A stretch of DNA of 64,000 bases from Saxibacter everestensis (GTDB lineage: Bacteria; Actinomycetota; Actinomycetes; Actinomycetales; Brevibacteriaceae): assembly GCF_025787225.1 (NCBI RefSeq), contig NZ_CP090958.1, forward strand, positions 3,458,550 through 3,522,549, read 5' to 3'. Under the pieces are notes generated by a model. It saw only the letters and a list, made by a program, of their open reading frames with translations, was not told the origin of the DNA and ran no database searches. The translations under genes were made by a program, and so were the position numbers. Shown here piece by piece: positions 33,572 through 42,710 of this stretch. How positions within the stretch are numbered: the first letter of the stretch is position 1; each line of letters starts with the position of its first letter.

Positions 33572-36253
33572 CTAGTTCGCGGTTACCCGGTAATCGCGAG
33601 CCATCAGCGCGGTCAGTTGCGAACGCGACTTCACATCCAGCTTCCGGTAGATGCTGGTCAGCCGAACCTCGACTGTTCGCACCGAAACGTAGAGTTCGGC
33701 GCCAATGTCCTTGTTCCGGTATCCGGCCCGCACCCGCTCGGCAACAAGCCTTTCGGCCTCGGTGAGCTGCGCCAGAGGTGATCCCGCATGCTTCCCGGGC
33801 CCATCGCCATCGAGCAATCGCTCGATTTGCCCGACCCAGGCGGTGGCCCCGATCTCGTCGAAGTGGGTTTTCGCGTCGGCCAGCACCTCACGACCCGCAC
33901 GCGAATGATCAAGCGCGCACAACTGCTTTCCATAACTAAGCAACGTCCGTGCTCGTTCGAGTTCGGAGTCGGCGGGAGATAGTTGCTCCAGTGCAGTCCG
34001 ATACAGCGCCAGCGACAGCTCACCCGTAGCCAGCAGAGCCCGGCACCTGGCAATCGCAAGTGTGGCCCACCGGGACGGGCTGGTTTCGTTTCGCTCCTCG
34101 AAGCTCTCGAGCAGCTGGGCCGCGGCCGGTCGCCGGCCGAGCGCAACGAGCGTTTCCACCAGGTCGGCTTCGTACTGCAATTCGGTCGGATTATTGATGG
34201 TCAGGCTGATCTCGCGGGCCCGCATCAAGTACCTGTGCGCCTCGTCGTAGTCCGCCCTCATCAGGGCGAACCGCCCCTGGGATGCCCACAGTTGGGCGGC
34301 GCCCGAGGTGTGTTGGCCGCCGTGGGTCAGCTGATGCGCCTCGTCGATAATCGGGCGAGCAAGCTCCGGCCGTCCCTTTGACTGCCAATACCAGGCCGAC
34401 AGCACTCGGCTCAGGGTTCCATAGATCTCAGGGCCGTCCGGTGTGTTCATCGCCGCTTCGATCGCTTCCCGGGCGCGGCGGTCGTTACCCGCCCGGACTT
34501 CGGTCTCGGCGAGGAAGTACTGGCTGATCCGGGCCCAGACAGGCGCGACCTGGGCGCTGTGCGACATCAGAACGGCAAAGACATCCCGCGCAGTGTTGTA
34601 CCGCTCGGCGTAGGTGAGGCTGCGGGCAACGATTATCAGAACGGTTGGCGACACGTCAGCGAGGCTGTGCAGTCTTAGCTCGTCGTACAACACCAGCGCG
34701 CGTTTCGGATCACCTTCGAGCACGCAGATGAACCCCTCCACCGCTCCGTGCAGTTGCAAGGTCTCCGGCGATGCTTCCGCCAGGTATTGGCGTGCCCGGC
34801 CAAGCAGGAATCGGCTCGTCCCGGTCTCCCATTTGTCGGCATGGTACAGAGCGGCCAGGGACAGAAGGTGCGCGGCGCCGTCATGGTCGGAGTCGCCAAA
34901 GCTATCGAGCGGCCCATGGATGAGGCTGGGCGTGATGGTCTGCGTCTGGGTGTAGTCGAGCCGGATGCGCTGGGTAGCGAGTCGCAGCTGTACGGCGTCG
35001 TCGCGGGCCATCCGCTGTGCTCGCTCGATGCACGTGGTCGCGTAGGCGAATTCCGCCTGGCCGAACAACGCTTGCGCGATGTCGGCCAGCACCGCAGCGA
35101 CGTCGTCATCCTCGGCTCGGAGTGTGAGAGCTCGCTCCACGTGCTCGATCCCGGAGTCGATCGCCCCGTCGTTGATCAGGGTCAATCCTGCGCGCAGCAG
35201 CTCGTCTGCGGTGCGCTCGGCGATCTCGACGAAACTGCGGTGCCAGGCGACGGCCAGCCCGTCGTTGATGAGCGACTGCTCGACCATGTTCTGATGAAGC
35301 CGCAACCTCTCGCGGGCAGAGATGCTCCAGTACACACACGATCGAACTATCGGTTGTCGAATCCGCACGTACCTTCCGGTTCTGACCACAAGGTCATTGG
35401 CGATCAGCTCGCCGAGTCCTTCCCATTCCCCCTCGAATGAGCGCTCTATCGAGCGGCAATGGACGGCATATGCCGTCGAGAGGGTCGCGAGAACTTCTTT
35501 GCCTTGTGGGCTCAGGGTCGAAAAGTCCGGACACACCTGCCCGATCGTGACCGGCCCGATCTTCAGGGGGTGGACCAAAGGGTCGCGTCCCGATATCTGA
35601 CGCAGGCACAGCAGGCGGAGAATCTCCTCCATCGCGAGTGGATGTCCGGCCGCTGTTCCCGCCACGGCACGCACCGTGGACATCGCCGCACCGGCTCCCG
35701 CCCATAATCGGGCCAGCTCGATGGAGGCCTGAAGGCCCAAGGGGTCGAGAGTCAGCGTCGGCAGGCCGGCGAACGGACTCTCGGCGGAGGCACTGCGGAC
35801 CGATGCGATTATCCGCAGACCCGTCCCCTGGACCCGGCGGGAAATATAGCCGATGATCGCCTGGCTGTCCGGATCCATCTGATCGATGTCGTCGATGAAA
35901 AGGCTCAGCCATGGGGAGTCAGCGGTTTTCAGGTCGTGGACGATCCGCGCCGCGATCATGAAGTTGTCGGGTTTCCCGGCCTCGGGGCTTTCGATATAGC
36001 GTCCCGGATCGGCGTCGCGCGTTTCGCCTACCGCGCCGATAAGCATTGAGAGCCCGGACAGCGGCCAGGTCGCCTCGGTCGGATTGACCCGGACGTGCAC
36101 CACATTCTCGGATATCCGGCGGCCGGCAGCCTCAGCCAGGAGCGCCGTCTTACCGCAGCCACGGGGCCCGGTTACCAGGAGCGATGACTCGCGCGGTGAG
36201 GATACGACGGCGGAGAGCTGTTCCAGCTCCCTGGTTCGGCTGACGAACGACAT
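33572..36253 (-). CDS. LAL-type LuxR regulator with AAA/STAND ATPase domain
   Basis: An 893-residue large ATP-binding regulator of the LuxR family (MalT-like). The Walker A Gly-Pro-Arg-Gly-Cys-Gly-Lys-Thr is at residues 29-36 and a Walker B-like Leu-Phe-Ile-Asp-Asp-Ile-Asp is near residue 115. A long helical, TPR-like middle region (about 330-820) follows, and the C-terminal 65 residues are a LuxR helix-turn-helix (Leu-Thr-Glu-Ala-Glu-Arg-Leu-Val-Ala, then Val-Arg-Thr-Val-Glu-Val-Arg-Leu-Thr). It senses an unknown ligand and has no obvious partner operon next to it. Its upstream region has tandem repeats. Confidence 0.9.
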   Translation of the reverse strand: MSFVSRTRELEQLSAVVSSPRESSLLVTGPRGCGKTALLAEAAGRRISENVVHVRVNPTEATWPLSGLSMLIGAVGETRDADPGRYIESPEAGKPDNFMIAARIVHDLKTADSPWLSLFIDDIDQMDPDSQAIIGYISRRVQGTGLRIIASVRSASAESPFAGLPTLTLDPLGLQASIELARLWAGAGAAMSTVRAVAGTAAGHPLAMEEILRLLCLRQISGRDPLVHPLKIGPVTIGQVCPDFSTLSPQGKEVLATLSTAYAVHCRSIERSFEGEWEGLGELIANDLVVRTGRYVRIRQPIVRSCVYWSISARERLRLHQNMVEQSLINDGLAVAWHRSFVEIAERTADELLRAGLTLINDGAIDSGIEHVERALTLRAEDDDVAAVLADIAQALFGQAEFAYATTCIERAQRMARDDAVQLRLATQRIRLDYTQTQTITPSLIHGPLDSFGDSDHDGAAHLLSLAALYHADKWETGTSRFLLGRARQYLAEASPETLQLHGAVEGFICVLEGDPKRALVLYDELRLHSLADVSPTVLIIVARSLTYAERYNTARDVFAVLMSHSAQVAPVWARISQYFLAETEVRAGNDRRAREAIEAAMNTPDGPEIYGTLSRVLSAWYWQSKGRPELARPIIDEAHQLTHGGQHTSGAAQLWASQGRFALMRADYDEAHRYLMRAREISLTINNPTELQYEADLVETLVALGRRPAAAQLLESFEERNETSPSRWATLAIARCRALLATGELSLALYRTALEQLSPADSELERARTLLSYGKQLCALDHSRAGREVLADAKTHFDEIGATAWVGQIERLLDGDGPGKHAGSPLAQLTEAERLVAERVRAGYRNKDIGAELYVSVRTVEVRLTSIYRKLDVKSRSQLTALMARDYRVTAN

Positions 36254-36273
36254 CGACTCACCTCACTCCCAAT

Positions 36274-36313
36274 CCTAGCTAGCAGCAGGTAAACCTAGCT
36301 ACCAGCAGATTTT
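36274..36313. repeat. Two tandem 20-bp repeats upstream of the LAL gene
   Basis: Units CCTAGCTAGCAGCAGGTAAA (36274-36293) and CCTAGCTACCAGCAGATTTT (36294-36313) match at 15 of 20 positions, 20-60 bases upstream of the LAL start. They could be a binding site for the regulator itself. Confidence 0.5.
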
Positions 36314-36337
36314 CACCCTATGTTGTTGAAGGGTGAA
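36312..36337. promoter_or_regulatory. Inverted repeat next to the tandem repeats
   Basis: TTCACCCT (36312-36319) and AGGGTGAA (36330-36337) are perfect 8-base arms with a 10-base spacer. Either an operator or a hairpin in an upstream transcript; placement is in the LAL promoter region. Confidence 0.45.
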
Positions 36338-36592
36338 CCACAGCCCTCCGGAAGTCACAATGTGGATTTCCACATAGGCTCTGCGGGTATTGGCTGCGTG
36401 CTTGTCCGGTGGCAGACGAACCGATCCTGGGGCGCATCTGGCCTAAGCGGCATGCGTGGAAAGTTCGACGGAATCGATCCGGGCCTGGAAACAGCCCGGC
36501 CCCGCTCCCGCCGATGCCGGGGCGACCGGCGTAGCTTGGATAGTAACTAAACAGCGCACGGTTGCGCGCACCCAGCGGAAGGACTGATCGAC

Positions 36593-37270
36593 ATGGCAAT
36601 GTTTAGCCGAACCGATACACAACCGTCCTGGGGCGACGCACTTCACCGACCGGGACGGAAGCTACTGCTAGCCAGCTGCCTGGCGGTAGCGCTCACCGGC
36701 TGCGGGAACTCGGGCGACGACGACGGCTCGGAGCCGGCCCCGTCGTCCGAAACCAGCACCACAGCCACCGGCGACTCCTCGGCCCCAACGAGTGGTGAGG
36801 CGACGACGCAGCCCAGTGCTGAGGCGTCCCTCGCGCTCGAGGATGCGGGAGCGGCCGCCTTGAAGGCGGTCCCCGACAGCACGCTGATCTCGATCGAGAC
36901 CGAAGAGCGGCGCGCGGTCTGGGAGGTGCAGGTCGTCACCAGCGACGGCACCGAGCACGAGATGCTGATCTCCAGGTCCGACGGCAGCGTGACCGAGGGC
37001 CCGACGAAGGAGGATGACGACGCAGCGGACAAAGCGAAGCATCAGGACCGGGTCAAGGCAGCCAAGCTGGACTACCGTGCGGCCGCCAAGGCAATGCGGG
37101 ATGCCGTCGCCGACGCCGAGATAACGGAACTCAACCTCGACACCTATCGTGGCAAGACGGTGTGGGAGGGCGACCTCGCCGGAAGCGGCGGCACCAAGCA
37201 CTCGGTCAAGATCGACGCCGCCTCAGGCGAGGTCATCGCGAACACTACTGGCGGCGAAGACGACGACTGA
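36593..37270 (+). CDS. PepSY-domain lipoprotein
   Basis: A 225-residue exported lipoprotein. The lipobox Leu-Thr-Gly-Cys (Cys near residue 37) follows a basic and hydrophobic signal. Then come an Asp/Ser/Thr-rich linker and two PepSY-like repeats (about residues 78-135 and 150-218). Each has a helix beginning Ala-Ala-X-Ala and ends in a strand of the type Val-Trp-Glu-X-X-X-X followed by a Gly-Ser/Asp-Gly turn. PepSY domains inhibit proteases or bind other proteins outside the cell. It is acidic overall, with a GGAAGGA site before the ATG. Function in this region is unknown. Confidence 0.82.
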   Translation: MAMFSRTDTQPSWGDALHRPGRKLLLASCLAVALTGCGNSGDDDGSEPAPSSETSTTATGDSSAPTSGEATTQPSAEASLALEDAGAAALKAVPDSTLISIETEERRAVWEVQVVTSDGTEHEMLISRSDGSVTEGPTKEDDDAADKAKHQDRVKAAKLDYRAAAKAMRDAVADAEITELNLDTYRGKTVWEGDLAGSGGTKHSVKIDAASGEVIANTTGGEDDD

Positions 37271-37640
37271 GCGAGCAGCCCGGCAGCGGCACCGATGGCG
37301 GCGGGACGCTTTCTCGGCGGAACCGCCGACAAACAAGCCGCCCTCAGCGTGAAAGGGTCCCGTCGGCCCTTGATTAGCAGTGTCACCTGCTGACTCTCAC
37401 CGGATACCAACGCCGGGAAGCCTCCCAGATCGATCCTGCCCTGGCAGAAGCGCGCCCGCATATCAGCCGCATCAATGACGGTAAGAACCAAATATTATCC
37501 AAATATACACATGTAAGTCAGGTAGTTAAGTGCTATAGTTTCGGTAATCAATGACGATTGCGGGCTCCGATGCTTCTGCCTTTTCCCACAAAAACCGCTT
37601 CGCCGGGCTGCGCTGGGCGCTACACTAGGGCGGCCTGGGC
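37271..37640. other. Intergenic promoter region before the first NitT/TauT operon
   Basis: About 370 bases without a credible gene. On the left is TCGGCGG-AA-CCGCCGA (37314-37329), a hairpin that may end the lipoprotein transcript. Further right is an unusually A/T-rich stretch (37485-37550). CCAAATAT occurs twice 11 bases apart (37488-37495, 37499-37506) and the 10-mer ATCAATGACG twice (37471-37480, 37547-37556). This looks like a regulated promoter for the ABC-amidase genes. Confidence 0.55.
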
Positions 37641-38432
37641 ATGGTAGCTGCGATCGAGATTACCGGCGTCCAGAAGGTCTTCTCTGCCAAAGGTGCAGAT
37701 CCGGTTATCGCCCTCGAGGATGTCTCCCTCGCGGTGAATCCGGGAGAGTTCGTCTCGATCATCGGCCCGAGTGGATGCGGCAAGAGCACCCTGCTTTACA
37801 TCATCGCCGGCTTCACCAAGTTCGATCGCGGCTCGGTGAAGGTGAACAGCTCTGAGGTTTCCGGCCCCGGGACGGACCGCGGGATCGTCTTTCAGGAGTA
37901 CGCTCTCTTTCCCTGGCTCACAGTGCTTGGCAACACCATGTACGGGCTGCGTCATCGCGGACTGTCCAAGAACGAACAGCGAGAGGTAGCGGAGCAGCGC
38001 ATCCGTGACATCGGACTGGTGGGCTTCGAGCATCGGTACCCCAAGGAGCTTTCCGGTGGGATGAAGCAGCGCGTTGCCATTGCACGCACCCTCGCCTGCG
38101 ATCCCGACATACTGCTCCTCGACGAGCCGTTCGGAGCGCTGGATTCCCAGACCAGAGAGGTCATGCAGGACCAATTGCTCCGGATCTGGCAGGAGACCGG
38201 AAAAACAGTGTTGATGGTCACCCATGATGTCGGGGAGGCCGTGTTCTGCTCACAGCGACTGATTGTGATGTATGCCAGGCCGGGAAGGGTGAAAAGCGAG
38301 GTCGACGTCGATATTGATCGGAGCAAACCGAGGGAGTTCGTGATGGTCTCCGACGAGTTCAACAGCATCCGCAACGACGTCTGGCTATCGGTGCGCGAAG
38401 AGGTGGAACTCACCACCAGGATGACGCCATGA
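37641..38432 (+). CDS. ABC transporter ATP-binding protein, NitT/TauT type
   Basis: A 263-residue ATPase of the nitrate/taurine/aliphatic-sulfonate class. Walker A Gly-Pro-Ser-Gly-Cys-Gly-Lys-Ser-Thr is near residue 43, the signature is Leu-Ser-Gly-Gly-Met-Lys-Gln-Arg, and Walker B is Leu-Leu-Leu-Asp-Glu-Pro. It overlaps the first permease gene by 4 bases (ATGA). It drives uptake with the two permeases and the binding protein at 41541. There is no clear ribosome site before the ATG. Confidence 0.92.
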   Translation: MVAAIEITGVQKVFSAKGADPVIALEDVSLAVNPGEFVSIIGPSGCGKSTLLYIIAGFTKFDRGSVKVNSSEVSGPGTDRGIVFQEYALFPWLTVLGNTMYGLRHRGLSKNEQREVAEQRIRDIGLVGFEHRYPKELSGGMKQRVAIARTLACDPDILLLDEPFGALDSQTREVMQDQLLRIWQETGKTVLMVTHDVGEAVFCSQRLIVMYARPGRVKSEVDVDIDRSKPREFVMVSDEFNSIRNDVWLSVREEVELTTRMTP

Positions 38433-39277
38433 CAACGCCGGTCGGTACAGAGCACTTGCCGGGGACTGCCGCGAGATCGAGGCACGTTCCGTCTTCAAAA
38501 GCCGCGAGCACCGTGCTTGGCGTCCTCAAATACGGTGCTCCGCTGGCCATTCTGGCAGGCCTCTGGCAGCTGCTGTCCTGGGCCGGCATCCTGAATCCGA
38601 AAACCGTCCCCTCGTTCTTCTCGGTAGTCAGCGCAGGCGCCGATCTCGTCGCCGAAGCCGAGATCTTCCATCACTTGATCGTCACCGTTTACCGGGCCGA
38701 AGCAGGTCTTCTGCTCGGTGTGGTGCTCGGCGTGGCACTCGGGCTTGCAATGGCCCGGGTTCGGGCGCTGTACGCGGTGTCGTATCCACTCGTCGCACTG
38801 ACCTACACCTTGCCGAAGACGGCGCTCATCCCCATCGTCTTCCTCTGGCTCGGAGTAGGCGATGCGTCGAGCATCTTCGTCGTATTCATCGGCGCATTCG
38901 TGCCGATCGTGATCACGACGTTCCATGGTGCCGAGTCGGTACCGGAGGTTTTCGTGTGGTCAGCACAGTCGATGGGGACGTCGAAAAGGCGGCTGCTCTG
39001 GACCGTCATCTTCCCGGCCGCGCTGCCCCAGATCCTCAACGGAGTTCGGATCGCACAGGCGTTCAGCATCGTAATCGTCATCTCGGCGGAGATGGTCGCA
39101 TCCTACGTCGGAGTCGGCAGGTTCATATTCCTCTTCGGAGAAGCGGGCAATTACAACTACATGTTCGCGTCGATCTTCATCGTGATCATCGCGGCATTCG
39201 TTCTGGACCAGCTCTTCCTCGCGCTCAAAGGCTGGCTTCTTCGCTGGACTGAAAAGGACGGTGCGAGCGGTGCATAG
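38429..39277 (+). CDS. ABC transporter permease, NitT/TauT type
   Basis: A 282-residue membrane protein with about six helices after a short cytoplasmic lead. The coupling loop is Ser-Ala-Gln-Ser-Met-Gly-Thr-Ser-Lys near residue 180, then Val-Ile-Phe-Pro-Ala-Ala-Leu-Pro-Gln-Ile. It pairs with the second permease gene, which it overlaps by 17 bases. Confidence 0.92.
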   Translation: MTTPVGTEHLPGTAARSRHVPSSKAASTVLGVLKYGAPLAILAGLWQLLSWAGILNPKTVPSFFSVVSAGADLVAEAEIFHHLIVTVYRAEAGLLLGVVLGVALGLAMARVRALYAVSYPLVALTYTLPKTALIPIVFLWLGVGDASSIFVVFIGAFVPIVITTFHGAESVPEVFVWSAQSMGTSKRRLLWTVIFPAALPQILNGVRIAQAFSIVIVISAEMVASYVGVGRFIFLFGEAGNYNYMFASIFIVIIAAFVLDQLFLALKGWLLRWTEKDGASGA

Positions 39278-40058
39278 GGGCGGCGTTTCCTTCGCGATGC
39301 ACAGGCTCACCGGCCTGCTTCCGATCCTTGCGGTCGCGGTGCTCTGGGAAGCAGTCAGCCGGCTGGGCCTGACATCGCCCGTCCTCCTTCCGCCATTCTC
39401 CGTTGTCATCCAGCGCCTGGCGAGACTGACAGTGACGGGCGAACTACCGTGGGCGCTTTGGGTAACTACCTATCGCTCATTCATTGGACTGTTCATCGCC
39501 GCGGTCGTCGGGATGGCGGTTGGCCTGGCAATGGCTCGGGTGTTGTCCGTGCGTTGGTTCTTCAATCCGGTCGTGGCGGTTGGGTTTCCGCTGCCCACCA
39601 TTACGCTGCTACCCGCGTTCACCATATGGTTCGGCTCCGGCGACGAGTCAAAGATCTGGCTGGTGGCGCTCACTTGCTTCTTTCCTATCGCTGTGTCGAC
39701 ATTCGAGGGCGCGCGCAATATGAACAGACAGCTACTGTGGTCGGCGCAATCGATGGGGAGCCACGGTATCGCTCTGTTCAGAAGGGTCATCCTTCCCGCC
39801 TCAGTTCCTTTCGTGTTCAGCGGCGTCCGGGTCGCACTGCCACTCGCCGTCATCGTCACCTTCGTGGCCGAGATGGTTGGCGGAGGGGGTGGCCTCGGAT
39901 TCCTGCTCATCTACGGCTACCGCTTCCTCCAGACACCAACAGTGCTTGCCGCGCTTGTGGCGGTCCTCATCTTCGGTGTGCTGCTCGATCAACTCCTGCT
40001 CTGGAGCCGGCGCGTGTTCCTGCCATGGGATGCAAGCGATCGAGCCCGGGATGGTTGA
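39261..40058 (+). CDS. ABC transporter permease, NitT/TauT type
   Basis: A 265-residue membrane protein, about six helices. The coupling loop Ser-Ala-Gln-Ser-Met-Gly-Ser-His-Gly and Val-Ile-Leu-Pro-Ala-Ser-Val-Pro repeat the family pattern. Start GTG at 39261; the ATG at 39297 is the alternative. Two different permeases suggest a heterodimeric channel, less common in this family than a homodimer. Confidence 0.9.
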   Translation: MRAVHRGGVSFAMHRLTGLLPILAVAVLWEAVSRLGLTSPVLLPPFSVVIQRLARLTVTGELPWALWVTTYRSFIGLFIAAVVGMAVGLAMARVLSVRWFFNPVVAVGFPLPTITLLPAFTIWFGSGDESKIWLVALTCFFPIAVSTFEGARNMNRQLLWSAQSMGSHGIALFRRVILPASVPFVFSGVRVALPLAVIVTFVAEMVGGGGGLGFLLIYGYRFLQTPTVLAALVAVLIFGVLLDQLLLWSRRVFLPWDASDRARDG

Positions 40059-40064
40059 TATCAG

Positions 40065-41456
40065 ATGGACGAGACGCTGTTCTTCGAATCAGCTGCCGGG
40101 ATCGCCGCTCGCATACGCCGCGGAGAGCTTTCTTCGTCCGAGTTCACACTCGCGCTCATCGACCGAATCCGCGAGAGCCAGCTCAATGCCTACTGCACGG
40201 TGGCAGCCAGCGCAGTTGACGCAGCCCGGCGAGCGGATTCGGTCGTCGCCGCGGGCGAGGAGACCACGAAATTTCCCCTCCTCGGGGTGCCGGTTTCAGT
40301 CAAGGACAATATCGAGACGGCTGGCATTCGCACCAGTTATGGTTCCCGCGTCTTCGCCGAGTACGTTCCCGACTCTGATGCCGTCTGCGTCCGGCGGCTA
40401 AAGGCGGCTGGTGCCGTGATCATCGGGAAGACGGCCTTACCTGAGTTCGCAACCAAGGGCGTCGTGGACTCACCGCTCCTGGGAATCACCCGTAATCCAT
40501 GGGATCTGACCAAGGTGGTCGGAGGCTCCAGCGGTGGGGCAGCCGCGGCGGTGGCAGCCGGACTCGGCCCGCTTGCCGTCGGAAACGACCAAGCTGGATC
40601 CATCCGGATGCCGGCAGCGCTGTGCGGAGTCGCAGGCCTGAAACCGACAGGCGGGAGGATCCCCTTCGCACCGAATCTCTTTCCCTGGGATCAGCTCTTC
40701 CACGTCGGCCTGATCAGCAGGACGGTTGACGATCTGGAGCTTGGGCTCGGCGTGCTCGAAGGGCTGGATCCTGACGATCCCCTGTCGGTTCCAGCGGTCG
40801 ATCTTCCGCTCAGGCACGCAGGGCGGCTATCGGTGGCATGGAGTTCCTCGATCGGATTCGCCACGATTGAGCCCGAGGTGCTCAGCATCGTCCGAGAGGC
40901 CCTCACTGATATCGGCTCCACAGCCGATGTCGAGGAAGTCGGGATCGATCTGAGCCCGGCAGCTCTCGCCTATTCCATCTTGGTTCCGTTCAAGCGTGCT
41001 ATCGAAACCGGCAACCGACTCGACGAGTGGGCGGATCGAATGGACCCGGAAGTGGTCGACTACATCCGGCTTGGCCAGAAGATGGGCGTTGACGACGTGC
41101 GGACGGGACTCAGGGCACGAAGCGCGGTCTACGTCGAAACCGAACGGGTGCTGGGTGAGTACGACTTCATCGTGACCCCCACCCTTTCGGTCCCTGCGTT
41201 CGAGATCGGGCTGACGGGCCCGAGCGTTATCGATGGCGTTCCGACGACCTCATTCCGGGACTGGTTCCCGTATACCTACCCCTTCAATCTCTCGGGTCAT
41301 CCGGCAGTCTCAGTGCCGGCGGGATTCACGGCAGATGGCCTCCCAGTCGGCATTCAGATCGTTGGCAAGCGATTCTCGGACCGAGCCGTGCTCGCGCTTG
41401 CACGCGTTATCGAGGCTGCGCGCCCGTGGGCGAGTACCCGTCCGCCATTCAGATAG
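40065..41456 (+). CDS. Amidase-signature family amidase within the ABC operon
   Basis: A 463-residue amidase of the Ser-cisSer-Lys class. Catalytic Lys is in Val-Ser-Val-Lys-Asp-Asn near residue 82, the cis-Ser lies in Gly-Ser-Ser-Gly-Gly-Ala-Ala near residue 155, and the nucleophile Ser in Asn-Asp-Gln-Ala-Gly-Ser-Ile-Arg near residue 180. It lies between the permease and the binding-protein genes of one ABC operon, so the imported compound is most likely an amide that this enzyme hydrolyses. Amides are also acted on by three other amidases in the window. Confidence 0.9.
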   Translation: MDETLFFESAAGIAARIRRGELSSSEFTLALIDRIRESQLNAYCTVAASAVDAARRADSVVAAGEETTKFPLLGVPVSVKDNIETAGIRTSYGSRVFAEYVPDSDAVCVRRLKAAGAVIIGKTALPEFATKGVVDSPLLGITRNPWDLTKVVGGSSGGAAAAVAAGLGPLAVGNDQAGSIRMPAALCGVAGLKPTGGRIPFAPNLFPWDQLFHVGLISRTVDDLELGLGVLEGLDPDDPLSVPAVDLPLRHAGRLSVAWSSSIGFATIEPEVLSIVREALTDIGSTADVEEVGIDLSPAALAYSILVPFKRAIETGNRLDEWADRMDPEVVDYIRLGQKMGVDDVRTGLRARSAVYVETERVLGEYDFIVTPTLSVPAFEIGLTGPSVIDGVPTTSFRDWFPYTYPFNLSGHPAVSVPAGFTADGLPVGIQIVGKRFSDRAVLALARVIEAARPWASTRPPFR

Positions 41457-41540
41457 CAGCAGGCCGCCAGGTATGAACCGCTCATTTCAACTTCGACAAC
41501 CGAGCAAACCCGCTCGGCAGCACCAAGAAAGGACACAGCC

Positions 41541-42638
41541 ATGAAAATCCATTCGAAGTCACAGAATGGGGTCCGCCCGGGTGCGGCAACCAATCGCCGT
41601 ACCTTCGGCCTCTCGGCAGCCTGTCTGGTGATGCTGCTGATCACCGCCGGCTGTTCGCCTGGCGGAAACAGCGGGGCCGGCGGAGGACCGGTCGATATCC
41701 ACTTCTCCACCGGTGGCGCCCTCCCGCCAAACGAGCAAGAGGCGGCGATCTTCAACGGCGAGCTGGAGGACAAGGGCGTTGTGAAGGGCAACGGAGAGGA
41801 CTACAGGTTGGAGATGACGTTCGCCAAAGGTACTCCCGAGGCGCAGAGCTTACTGGTTGCAGGCGAGGTCGAATTTGCCACGCTCGCCTTCAGCACAATC
41901 GCCTCGGCCCAGCAGCAGAACGCAGTGCCTGACGGCTTCTCCATTGTGGCCGGCCATTTCATCGATGGCTATCCTGGCAAATTCTCGAACACCTACCTTG
42001 TCAAGGAAGACAGTGGCATCGACTCGGTCAAAGATCTGAAGGGAAAGAACATCGGGGTGAACTCGGTCGGTACCGCCGTCGATGTCATTTTCAGGAATGC
42101 ACTCATCAAGGCGGGGCTCGATCCCGAGAGCGATGTCAGGTTCGTCGAGATCGGCTTCGGTGCGATGGGCCAGGCATTACGGGACGGACGGATCGACGTC
42201 GGCTCGATGGTCCAGCCCTTCTCGGAACAGGAGATGCAGGAGGGCGGTGTCAAGGTGCTCACCACGGCGAAGGAATCGGTTGGGGAGAATTCGGCTATCG
42301 CCGTGGTCGCGCGAAACGACTTCCTGAAGGAAAACCCCGAGGCCGCAAAGTCCTTCCTGGCGGATTGGGTGAGCGGTATCAAATGGCTCGATGACCCGGC
42401 GAATCGCGACGAAGCCATGAAGATCATTTCCGACGTCTCCAAAACCCCGGTGGATGTTCTGGACCTCTTCTACGGAACTGAGAAGGACTACTACCGGAAC
42501 CCAGATGCCTGCCCCAGCGCTACAGCTCTTCAGGCTGGGGTGGACGCAATGGTGAAGGTCGGCTACCTGGAGAACACGGTGGATATGAAGTCGCTCGTCG
42601 ACACCTCGTATCTGCCTGATCCTGATGCCTGCACGTAG
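41541..42638 (+). CDS. ABC substrate-binding lipoprotein, NMT1/THI5-like
   Basis: A 365-residue binding protein with an N-terminal signal and a lipobox Ile-Thr-Ala-Gly-Cys (Cys near residue 38). The body has the NMT1/SsuA-like fold pattern, for example a Lys-Asp-Leu-Lys-Gly-Lys-Asn-Ile-Gly-Val segment. Such proteins bind pyrimidines, taurine, sulfonates, aromatic acids or other small anions. AAAGGA precedes the ATG. A stable hairpin lies just after the stop codon. Confidence 0.9.
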   Translation: MKIHSKSQNGVRPGAATNRRTFGLSAACLVMLLITAGCSPGGNSGAGGGPVDIHFSTGGALPPNEQEAAIFNGELEDKGVVKGNGEDYRLEMTFAKGTPEAQSLLVAGEVEFATLAFSTIASAQQQNAVPDGFSIVAGHFIDGYPGKFSNTYLVKEDSGIDSVKDLKGKNIGVNSVGTAVDVIFRNALIKAGLDPESDVRFVEIGFGAMGQALRDGRIDVGSMVQPFSEQEMQEGGVKVLTTAKESVGENSAIAVVARNDFLKENPEAAKSFLADWVSGIKWLDDPANRDEAMKIISDVSKTPVDVLDLFYGTEKDYYRNPDACPSATALQAGVDAMVKVGYLENTVDMKSLVDTSYLPDPDACT

Positions 42639-42646
42639 TCGCCAGC

Positions 42647-42672
42647 CCGTCCGTCCGGCGACGGGCGGACGG
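42647..42672 (+). other. Stable intercistronic hairpin with GNRA-type loop
   Basis: CCGTCCGTCCG pairs with CGGGCGGACGG over 11 pairs (one G-U) around a GCGA tetraloop, 8 bases after the binding-protein stop. No T run follows, so it is more likely to protect the upstream mRNA or attenuate the downstream genes than to terminate fully. Confidence 0.65.
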
Positions 42673-42710
42673 TTCACACAGATCACACCGAGGGAAGCGG
42701 GAGAACGTGA

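Larger units (their letters stand above)
36254..36592. other. Intergenic region between LAL regulator and lipoprotein
   Basis: About 340 bases without a credible gene. It holds a pair of 20-base tandem repeats and an inverted repeat near its left end, both upstream of the LAL gene, and the GGAAGGA ribosome site of the lipoprotein at the right end. No other hairpin with a T run is seen. Confidence 0.6.

Noticed and set aside
37144-37491. 115-codon minus-strand frame after the lipoprotein
   Set aside because: Overlaps the lipoprotein gene end, has no ribosome site or family pattern, and the rest covers a promoter-like region.
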